A DNA stretch of 64,000 bases. Origin: Plazaster borealis. Its lineage: Eukaryota; Echinodermata; Asteroidea; Forcipulatida; Labidiasteridae. This document shows, in pieces, positions 45,401 through 57,400 of the stretch. How positions within the stretch are numbered: position 1 is the first letter of the stretch; each line of letters opens with the position of its first letter. Both the position numbers and the translations under genes were made by a program. The notes under the pieces were generated by a model. That model saw only the letters and a program-made list of their open reading frames with translations. It did no database searches and was not told where the DNA came from. The DNA lies in NCBI GenBank assembly GCA_021014325.1, contig CM037473.1:5519501-5583500 (forward strand). Direction: 5' to 3'.

Positions 45401-48400
45401 GATCAGAAACACCAGAGTTTGAGTCTGGTGGGCTTGACTGCGGAATGAGGAAAACCTGTGCATATTGAAAGAGTTCATGAAATTCTCAGACTTAGTTTTG
45501 ATGAGTGTGGGGGTTGTGTGTGGTAACGGCCTAGTACTTCAGATTTTAACCTTATTATTTTTTTTCTTAATTTTACACTAGGAGGAGTATCTAGCGCTGG
45601 TTGCTCGATTGATGATCCACATGCGTGATACAAGTAAGTGTACTATAAACAGCTTGGTCAAGTAATGGACCCATCCAGCCCTTAAAGACTAGGTATTTTG
45701 TTTGGATTTTGATTAAGATTGGAATGCCTGACCCAGTGGATAAGCAATAGACCTTTACCATGTTTATCATGCTGCCACCATCTTGGTCATGTTCCCTGTA
45801 TCCACAACAGCAATGTTTTCTGAAAAGTTAAGATCAGATAAGCATCCTAATTTTGTTTAAATAATAATTAACACATTATTTGTGTATTTATTATAAAAAC
45901 TAAAACTGATTGTATAGGCCTAAACATGTAATGAGTATTTTTGTTGTTCAGAGTTTGTCATTAGATACAATTTAAAACAAAGATTTGATTTTCAGAAAGA
46001 AAAACAACTTCTTCGTTTGACATGTTTTCTCGTTCCGATACGCGCGAGACTTGCACAGTCTATAGTCCCGGAAGTTTGAATATGCGTGAGACTTGCAAAG
46101 TCTACAGGATATTCATAATGTAGAAGGATGAGGACTTTAAGCCTGGCTCCTCATAACCCTTACAGTCCCAAGTTTGAACTGTTGTCTCATTTTCTTGTAG
46201 ATGCAAGAAAGGAAGGAGGATCCGGCAAAATGCAACAACAAATAGGAGGTGGCGTGCAGGGTATGTCCAGCTTACTAATCATACCAATTTTAACATTATA
46301 TTTTTTAGTCTACAACGATGTGAGGTATTAAGCTGTGTACACTCAGTGCTTTCCCGAGTCCTGCAGGAAAAAAAATTTCTCAGGCATATTTCTCTGGTGG
46401 GATTCAAACCCAGGACCCCGGCATTCTAGAGCAGGTATGCTAGCCACAAGACCACTGAGTGTGCCTGGTGACCAGTAATTAGCAGCGGGTACCGCAAACA
46501 ATTTAAATTGTTTGCAGTAACCGTTATTCTGATACACCAGTTTTGAATTTACTCTTCCAAAAACCAATGATACATTATTCCTTTAAAGGCACTGTACACG
46601 TTTGGTAATGACTCAACATATACATTAGCATAAAAACTGACTTGGTAACGAGCAACAGAGAGCTGTTGATGGTATAAAACATTGTGAGAAACGACTCCCT
46701 CTGAAGTAGCGTAGTTTTTAAAAGAGGTAATTTCTCACTAAAATAATAAAAACTTTAAAGAATTTTGTATTCCTATTTGAAAGCACACAAATTTGTACAA
46801 CAAGGGTGTGTTTTCTTTCATCATTTTCTTGCAACTTCGATGACCAATTGAGCCCAAATTTCCACAGGCTTGATATTTTATGCATATGTTGGGATACACC
46901 AAGTGAGAACACTGGTCTTTGACAATTTCCAACTGTGTTCAGTGCCTTTAAACAAGTGTAACCTTACCGGTAGAGTCTCCACTGTTTTATTTTACGTTAC
47001 ATCTATGTGCTTTCCTTTTATTTATTTTGTTCAGATCCAATGGCAGCTCTACAGGGTTTGACCTCGATATCAATGACGGGGTCAAGGTCAGGTCAGCAGG
47101 GCACGCCGCCCCCTGGTCAACCGCAGATGGGACCGATGATGGGTGGCAGGCAACAGCACAACATGACTGGTAAGAGTTAGCTGGTAGGCATAAATAATAA
47201 TCATAATACGCAGTTCTTATATGGCGCTTTATCTCCCGATGGGTGTCTCAAAGCGCTCAGTATTTTTCCTACAAGGTAAGTGGAGTTACGTGTTGTATGA
47301 GACCTGTTCCTTTGCATAGCACCATGTAATGGTTTACAAGGTGCTGTGGTGCAATATGCTGCCGATCAAACCAGGAACACCGGGGTGAACCCCTTGTCTT
47401 TACGATAAGTGCACTGGGTTCTTTTACGTGCATTACACAACACACGCAGCGTTACAGTCGGATAATACTGATGAAGGGAAAACGGCCTATAGACCCCTTG
47501 TATATGATGTCACTAGCTCAAACAGCGCCCTCATTGAGGTCATGTGGAAAAACTATCATTGGCTGAGAGTTGTGCGTGGTGGGCAAGCGTTACATACCAA
47601 GTGTGGACCCCCAAGAACAAGAAGACGTCCCCACAATCTGTTTTCTCCAATGTTGAAGAATATCTTTTTGTTAAAGTGCACAGTAACAAAGGAATGTTCA
47701 CAAAGTAGTGTATAAACACAGAAATGTGTGCACACAGGCACACACCAAGCTCTGTGTTGCATTCACTCTGTGGACATTTCTTTGTTCTGTACCCTTAAGG
47801 AAAATCCTATTCTTCAACACAGTGAAAAACACTGTGTGGACAATCCTTTGTTCGGTAACCTTAAGGAAAATTCTATTCTTTAACACTGTAAAAAAACACT
47901 GTGTGGATGTGTGTAAGTCCACATAGTGTTTCAAGTCCCTACATTATGTGGACCTCTTCTGTTCTCAGGTCCACACTTTGTAATCCTGGTTTGATTGGCT
48001 GCATATCGCGCCACAGCACCTTGTAAGCCATTACATAGTGCTATATAAAGGAGTAGGTCTCATACTTCAGAAATGTAGCTCCACATACCTAGCAGAAAAA
48101 TACTGACTGTCGAAGCGCCTTGAGCGTCACTGAGTGACGGATATGAGCGCTATATAAGAAGCCACTATTATTATGTAGCGTTAAAACATGTGTGCATGTT
48201 TTTATTGTTTGACCTCAGCGATGGTGGCCTATGCAAGAGGTTAATAGCTTAACGTTGGCAAAGACTCGGGGCCTAACTCAAAATTCAGATCTTGCTGGTC
48301 ATAACAATCACATGCTTTACAGGGTGCTGTAAGCTCAGAATTCTTTGGTAAGCAGTGCCATGAACTAAGGGCCAGCTTGATACCAGCATGTTGTGTCCCA

Positions 48401-51400
48401 GAACACAATGAAGACACAAACCTGAGTCAGGTTGGCTCAGTGGTTTCTTCCCTGCCTTTCACCTCTCTGTCCCCGGTTCGAATACTGGACCGGAGCCTTG
48501 CATGTGGATTGGGTTTTCAGTCCCTACTTGACTGCATGGGTTTTCCCTGGAATAATTCTCTGGTGTTTTCCTCCCACGTCTAAAACTGAAATGTCTCCAT
48601 TGTCTTCTTTACAAAAGTTTGTGTGGTGTTTCCATTAGGATGCTTTGTGGACTATATAATTCAGATTCAGAATAGGAGGTGGGTACAGCACGCCACATGT
48701 TGAGCACCAAATGAATACTTGTTAACAATGGTTTCCTCTTTTCTTCCATTTTGTTTTTTCCCCTCTTTAGGTCAGTTGACCATTCAGCAACGCCAGAAAC
48801 AGATTCAGTTGCAGCTGCAGAAGCAGTTATCAGGAGCGACGTCAGCTCCTCAGTCACCGGCCAGCTTCATGCCAGGCACACCCCAGCAGGTGAAACCGCT
48901 AAACACTACTAACCCTATAGAAACTGTGGTCTAGTGGTAAGACTGCAGGACTAAGGTTGTGGGTTTGAATCCTACTGAGCTAACCGCTAATTTCACAATG
49001 ACTAGAATCAGTATTGTCGTCTAGTTACTGAATCACAATTCCTTGATTTGTGCGATTCATAATCATGGTGTTAAACCAATGTTTGTATGAGAGAGATTGG
49101 CTGTTGCCAGCTTGGTGTTTATATCCCCTTGTGGGAGTTTGCCGAGTTCCCTAGATGGGAAGATCATGTAAACAAACAAACAAACAAACAAACAAGCAAA
49201 CAAACAAACAAACCATTAAGGCTGTGCATAGATCTACGTTTATTTTCCCAAACGGTCAAACAATACTTGTTACTTCCGGTTATCCGTTTAACCGTTTACA
49301 CCGATTCCATTCCGAACTATGAGACGATCTGTATTGGGACATTAAGCCATAAGTCCAGTGTACTAGGAATTGTAGTAAACATAAAAAACACAAGAACACT
49401 TATCGTGGATGGGTAGGGTTTTAACCCCTGTGTTTCTGGTTCACATAGCAAGCACCCTTGTTTACAGGTCTCCTCAGGCTTGTGAGCTACAGTGATTATG
49501 TTCACTTATAAGGCATCCTGGGTTTCATTACCAGAAATATATACAATAATACAATATAATAATTTCTGGATTGATTTGAAAATGTAAAAATCACACCACA
49601 TTACCATGTGTATATAGAGTTTGGACAGGTTTTTTTTATATATAAATGATTATCAATATTTTCAAGGTTCTACTCCTCATCTATCATTCAATATGGCACA
49701 TCTCCTAGATACATCCAGGATTGAAAACAGCTAATTCTTTCTACAAGATGGCTTCACTCTACAAACACCATGCTCCTCAACATCCCTCGTTCTAAACACA
49801 CTTGGGGAGACTGTTTTTTTTCACATGCTGGACCATCTCTTTGGAATGCTCTTCCACTGAACCTCAGACTAGTAGACACTCTCTCCAGCTTCAAAACTAA
49901 CTTGAAAACTCACTTGTTCAGTCTGGCTTTAAAGACACTGGACACCTTTGGTAATTGTCAAAGACCAGTCTTCTCACTTGGTGTATCTCAACATATGCAC
50001 AAAATAACAAACCTGTGAAAATTTGAACTCAATTGGTCATCAATGTTGCGAGATAATAATGGAAGAAAAAACACCCTTATCACACAAAGTTGTGTGCTTT
50101 CAGATGCTTGATTTCGAGACCTCACGGGTGAGGTCTCAAAATGAATTCAAAATGTTTTACTGAGAAATTACTTTTTTCTCAAAAACGACGTTATTTCAAA
50201 GGGAGCCGTTTCTCACAATGTTTTATACTATCAACAGCTCTCCATTGATCGTTACCAAGTAAGTTTTTATGCTAACAATTATTTTCTAGTAATTACCAAT
50301 AGTGTCCAGTGTCTTTAAGTACGGTCATTAGCAGAGTTCTTTTTCAATGTGCCAGGAGTGTCTTTCTAACAGACAAGGCGCACTGCAAATGGCCATTATT
50401 ATTATTATTACTATCATTATTATTATAAATAACCAATGAATTGAATGATGTTTTTTACTACTAGGGTATGAATGCTGGTCAGACTGGTGGGTCAATGATC
50501 ACACAACAGATGGGTACATTGCAGCAGGCTCAACAGGGACAAATGATCCGCGGACAACAGCCATTCAAAGTAAGTTCTTTCTTTCTGTTTTGTGTTGGGC
50601 GGGCAGAGCTGTCCACTCTCCCTGATTCTGCAGAAAGTTCCCTGAAAATAAACCTGATCTGTCCATGTTCTGATGAGCAAATTTGAAAATCTCCCTGATT
50701 ATTGAAACCTTTTCCCTATTATGTTGAATGTGTAACTCTAAATATCTCCCAGATTATTGTACGAAAACTCCCTGGTTGCAAGATGCAAATGTTTGCAGCT
50801 CTGTATGCTATAGGACCTGGGCTTGATTTCACGAAAACATCAAGAATCATCTTAAGATGAGCTGCCAGTGTTGCCATAGTGATTTATATTGTGACATCAC
50901 ACTCTGCTCAGCAATTAAGATTGATTCACATCTTAAGATCAGTCTTAGCTCTTTGTGACATCGAGCCCTGATGGTTTGTTGATATTGTTATCATGAATTT
51001 AAGGGGTTTGCCATTTTTCATTTTGTCTAACATTTATTTCACAGCCAGGTCCATTTCGCACAAGATGGTCCAAAGGGTCAGAAAAAGCTTGGAATAAATT
51101 CCCCGACATGCCAATTATGACGAACATGGCACATTTTAAATTATTACTATTATTAGGCCACATAAAAAAAAAAATTGTTGATCGTCCCGACCTATGAAAC
51201 CCCCAACCCCTTTTTAAATTGTTTAATATTTTTTTTTTAAACGGCCTTTTCAATGATCTTTTAGAGTCAAGTTTTGCTCTGTTCTGCGCTGACACACTTT
51301 TAGTTTTTTGAAAACGTTTACAGAAAATGTCATCTAAGAGTTAAATGGGTATAGCAAAACAATTAAAAAGATCAAAATCACACAAACCCTCAGTTTTAAA

Positions 51401-54400
51401 GTGATTGTGATGATTTCTTTATAGTTTATTTCATTTTTTGCCATGTCAACAAAGCTCAATTACAAAAAAAAAAAACCCCAAAAACATCCTTCCACCCCCA
51501 ACCCTAAAAAAAGAAGGACGCTCAAAATTTGTTTGGTGATGTTGAAGTCTCATTGTTTAAAAACCTCAAATTCCATTCTCCTGCATTTACAGCTTGAAAT
51601 CCACCTTGGAAGGAACACATTGCCTTCAGATTAGGCAATTTGGCCTAGAAAAGCATTTGTTATGAAATGAATATGGTTGTGGAAAGATGTTTTAAAATAG
51701 AATATAATGATGCACACAAATATCTTTCAACATTTTCTGGTTTTCCTTTTGTTTCTTGAACTAACACGGTCCGTTATTTTGTGCAAGCACAAATTTGGTT
51801 CTACAAAATGGAAGACCGTGTTATTTCACGAGGTAAAAGGAAACCACACAATTTTGAATCATTGTATTCTACTTTTAAAACATGTTTCCAACCGTATTCA
51901 TTTCACAACAAATGCTTTTATACCCAAAGCATCCAATCTGAAGGCAACTTGTCCCTTTAAAGGGTTTGGGTACCTTTTGTAGATCAATTTTTTGGCCATG
52001 ACCTGAATCCCTACTCACTGTGAATGAAGATGTATGTAATATAATTTACCTGTAGAAGTTTCAGCTTCATTAGTTGTCAAGTTTTTGTGAAAAAAAGTGA
52101 AAATCACAGAGCGATGTTTTCAGGTGAGTCGCGTAAATACCAATACTGGTAAATACATTGTACCTGCTAAAATAATTTTCGTCTCCTGAGACAAAAATTA
52201 TTTTCGTGACATTGTTTTACTCATTTCGCAAAAACTAGCGTCTCAGCAAGTGATATTTTAAGGGAAGCTTTTTACCATCTTTATCTTCAAACCGTGTAAG
52301 TTTAATGTAAATCTGTGGACATGGTGTTTTGTGTCGTACAAAAAATACCCAAACCCTTTAACATATTCTTCAATACTTGATTTATAGATTCAGCCGCAGC
52401 ATATACAACAACAGTTGCAACAGCAACAGGGACCTGGTGCTGGACAGCATGCAAGAGGACAGCAAGGTTTTAAGGTACCAGACATGAATATCTTATAAGA
52501 ATGCATTATGCCTTACACTCTATCCGAATTGGCGGCTAGGGTTATGGCTACGACTGTTGCTAAGGGTCTTGCTAAGGACATCCCATAATCAGGGTTTCTT
52601 CCCAGGTTTTTTCAAAACTGGGGAGCATTCTGGACCCAAATTTTGGTTGGCACTACACACAAACAAGATTGCACACCTATAAATCATTATGTACTGTAAA
52701 AGTCGAGAAATTAACATTTGAAGACCTCCCATGTGACCATTGTTTATTTTTGTAAAAACTTATGAAATTTGTTTGTAGTAAATGTGCGTGTCGTGGCCGA
52801 GCGGATAAGAGCACCGGACTCGAGCTGTGGTGTTTCTGTTCAGCAGAGTGTGGGTTCGAGTCCCGGTCGTGACACTTGTGTCCTTAAGCAAGACACTTAA
52901 CCATTGTTGCTGCGTCCTTCGGATGGGACGTAAAGCCGTTGGTCCTGTGTGTTATGCACGTAAAAGAACCCAGTGCACTTATCGAAAAAGAGAAGGGGTT
53001 CGCCCCGGTGTTCCTTGTTTGATCGGCAGCATTACTGTGCCACAGCACGTTGTAAACCATTACATGGTGCTATGTAAAGGAATAAGTCTCATACATCAAA
53101 AATGTAGCTCCACAATACCTTGCAGGACCAGCAAAATACTGAATGTTGAAGCGCCTTGAGCGTCACCGAGTGACGGATATGAGCACTATATAAGAAGCCA
53201 CTATTATTATTATTATTATTTTTATTAAATCATTTTTTGTATGATGAATATCAGCAGCAGCAGACCATTACTATGGGTATGGCCGGAGCGCCCCAACCGT
53301 TCCAACAGCAACAACAACAGCTGCAGCAGCAGCAACTCCAGCAACAGCAGCTGCAGCAACAGCAGCAACAGCAGATGCAGCAACGACAACAGGCGTCACA
53401 GCAGGTGAGGATTGCGTTTGAATCTCTGACTTTCCAAAGGCCATTACATTGAGATAGTCAAATAGCTATTTTCCCCCCGTTCTGTTGCACTTTGGAACTC
53501 CCTACTTGTATCTTGTTTGTGTGTTATTTGACAATCTATTCCAGGTTCAACGTTAGGGTCATAGATTTGTTTTTGTTGACTTAATGCTGATTTATAGGCA
53601 AAATTATAAAGATCTTAACATTCAATAAAAGTCACAGGTAAAAGTGTTAGTTAAATTACAGCGTGTACTTGCTGAGAAAACAGCAAAAACAGCATAATGA
53701 ATGAATACATTTAAAAAAGAACACAATAGTGTCAGAGACCATAATTCAAACCCAGGCTTGCCCGCCTTGCTAATTTCATTGCCAGCCACAATCGCTTTCA
53801 CCAGTACCACAGAAAAGCTGCAAAAACTTTGCATTTCTTGAGAAGACTACTGTACATATCAAGAACTGAAATTTAGAATGCTTTGTTGACCCAATTCACC
53901 TGACGTCGTCATCACAAATAATCTTTGGTCGTGCCACTTTGGGACAGGCCTGGAATTACACGGAGGCCACTAAGGCCACGACCCTGTTGCGCAGGGTCTT
54001 GGCCTTGGGGGCCCCTTCAGAAGTTTCCCATAGACGATCTCTCTATTTTATCAGTATCTTTGTCCGGGGTGTCAGTCAGAAGCCATTTAACCTGTAAATG
54101 CCTTCTGACCTGTCTAAATGGCTTCTGACTGTCACCCTCGAACAGGTGGCGAAATGGCTCAGTGACGATAGAGATTGGTAGAGCGACGGCCTGTTAATCC
54201 GGAGGTCGGAGGTTCAAATCCCAATCCAGTCAACTGTTCTTTGTTCAAGCCCAAAAACTGATTAAAATTTACTCCGTCAATTTCCCTCGTAGTTTTATTA
54301 CTTGATTTGTTTTCATTTCAGCAACGGCCACCAGTTTCCCCTTATGGTGGCTACCCCTACATGATGTCCCCGCAGGTTGGTAAACAAACAAACAAACAAA

Positions 54401-57400
54401 CAAACAAAAAGCATTGGACAAACAGATGTCATTAATAATAATGATAATAATAACAATAAGTTCTTATAAAGTGCTATTTCATATAGATCACAGCGCTGCA
54501 ACAAGCATCAAACCTCATCAGATTGATAGAACATTCCAGAAAAAGGAGGATCTAACATCAAAATGCTTTCTAAACGATTGTCAGCGCTTTGTTACCTTTT
54601 TGCGTAAAAGCTTTATATAAGTGCTTGGATTATTGTTATATTATTATTATTATTGAATAGTGATTCATGGCGTGAGAGCCCAAAACTTGACAAATAGTGT
54701 CAGAGTTTGTAGTTTATTTATCTCTTTAGAGACATTGGGTGTCGTAGGCAGCTTGTACCAAAATACCCTTTGAAGCGGCAAACAGCTGCAAGATTTGATT
54801 ACTTCAAATCCATTCAACTAAAACGGTAGAGGTAGAGTTCACGTCCTGAATAGACTGTGCAAGTCTTGCGCATATTCAAACTTCCGGGACCATTGTGGTT
54901 CCAACCAGATGGAGTTTTACGCGGGCGAGATTTTGTTTTGTCAATGATTTTAGTTTAACGTAGTTTATGGCCATGAAAATTATATATGATGTTGGGAATG
55001 TAATGCTTAGTGATAAACAATATGCAAGTAAAATAAATTCAACAAAATAACAAAGAATACCCGAGAATAAGACTTGACCTATTACTTGTAACAAATTAAG
55101 AATGCTGCCCAACTGACGGGCATGTTGTCATTAAACCTATGTGATAGACGCACACATTCGGGCATGATTGGCTTATGGGGTTTCTAACAATAAGCATCCT
55201 CGTCCCAAGTTCTAATTTTGTTTCAATGGTAATTTGAACAAACTATTTGTATTATACAAAAATTTAAAATTTATTTATAACAACTTTTATTTTCAAGAAT
55301 TTTGTATAAATACTTAAAAAGAAGATTTGATTTCATAGAAAAATATAGTCTTCGTTCAAGTTTCTTGTCGTTTTCGATATGCGCGAGACTTGCACAGTCT
55401 ATTGAAAGTGCTATATTACATACTATCTATCATTTCTTAAGAATCTTGTTAAACTAATATTTGAAGAAACAAGAGTCGCGCTCATGTAAAACTTAATAAT
55501 GGTTGTGACCAACTTGGTCCCGGAAGTTCTAAATTCGCATGAGACTTGCACAGTATATAGCCTTTAATTAGAGTGTCCGCAAATTTGTCTTAAAGTCTGA
55601 ACCGGGTGTCAATACAACAACCAGACACCCATCAGGCCCAAAAAACTGTTCTGACATATGACAAACAGGTACATCGACCAAGACAAAGGAATGCAGATGA
55701 TGGATACAATAGCACTAAGAAATTAAACCAGCAGGAAGCAGAACAAACAGTGGTTGGAAAACAGCTCTGTGTAAGTGTACATTGCAGCAGAGCTGTAGTT
55801 GGGTACTTGTCCATGAGCTTAAGCATGAGTACATTTCTGTGATTACGAGTACAAGTGCTAGACATTTCTTTTTCCATGAGTTCCATTCAAGTACAGGAAT
55901 ATATTTCTGTGAGTGCTAGAACAAGTAAAAAAAACATTTTTATGAGTACTAGTACGAGTATGAGTTCAGAAAAAGTACACGAGTATGAGTGCTGGACATT
56001 TATTTTCCTTGAGTAAAGTGCAAGAATTTATTTCTGTGAGTGCTAGTACAAATATAAATATACATTTTTTTGAGTACCAGTACGAGTATGGGTACAAAAA
56101 AAAGTATAAGAGTTCGAGTACTAGACCTTTCTTTTCCCTGAGAACAATTCAAGTACAAGAATTTTCTCTCTATGAGTACTAGTACAAGTAAAAATGAGTT
56201 TGAGCGCAGAAAAAAGTACTTGAGTTATGAGTACTACGTGTACAACTTGGCCCTGCGGCATTTATGGTTATAGCATCAAAACTCAATACTCTATTGTGAT
56301 ATTTTTGATATTGCCTGACAGAGTCAAGCATGAGTTTTATTCATTTATTTATTTTTTGGCTTGCATTAATGATTAATTTTTCTATTATATATATATATAT
56401 ATTATTTCATTTTTAGACTCATGTGCATGTTTGTTTTCTTTTATGCTTGCAGCACTATCTCACTTAATAAACTTTCATATACTTTTTTACAAGTGACATC
56501 TAGGAAGGGAGTGGGGTGCATTTGACCTGTGTAGCGTGCGGTTTCTATGGCAACTGCTTATTTGGTACACTTTTATGGCTAGCTAAATAGGGATGAGAAA
56601 GTTCAGGCTTTTATCTGAATTCAGACCTTTTGACACCTGCCTGGTGAAAACGGTAGCTGTTACTTGCTTCAGATATTAAGAAATCTGCTCTTTGATATAC
56701 TTCTCTAAGTGCTAAGGACACTGTTCCCAGAAGCTCCTTGAAATCTATAACTCTGGGGTTACCAAAAGGTGGAAATGCCATCATTTCAACAATCCTTTTA
56801 AAAGTTGAATCCTAGTTTCAGACGTTTTGGTCAGCAATGACTCTCCTCCCTGATGCTAATTTTGCATTGGATACCATTGAAGAAATCTGTTCTAAATTCA
56901 GTTAAAGAAAAACAGTAGTGTGAGAGCAAAACACACTGTCATTCTAAAGAATGCAAGCATTGATGACCAGTCACTCTTATGACATCAGTGCACTGCAATG
57001 ATTTTGTATAAACAAATCAAAACTTCTTCCAAATTCAATTTTTTCTTGAACTTCAGCAAGGACGTTTTTTATATATAGAATTCCTTTATTTAAATCCAAA
57101 CAACTTCAACTACCATTTCCTTTTACTTACTCAATCCTATGAGTGTTGAGTTTTGAATTTACTGCACTGACACGCAAAGCGAGTATCACAATCCCTTAAA
57201 TGCTTTTTTCTCTTGGGAAAAGATTTCAAATAAAAACAGTTCATAACTTTGGGACTGGTACTGTGTCCAGTCAGGTTTGCTTGTAAACTTTTTCCTCTTA
57301 TGATTTGTGCACTTTCATCTAATGCATATAACACTGTGATTTGCGTTTTTCTTTTTGGTTCTTTTTTTACTAACCCCTAACCCATCTCTTTCCTGGAATC

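Noticed and set aside
8807..46912. Recurrent minus-strand reading frame with [19 protein letters not shown] at 8807, 19659, 37076 and 46718
   Set aside because: All lie inside family A MITEs; the frame follows from repeat copies, has no start conserved in context and no recognisable domain.
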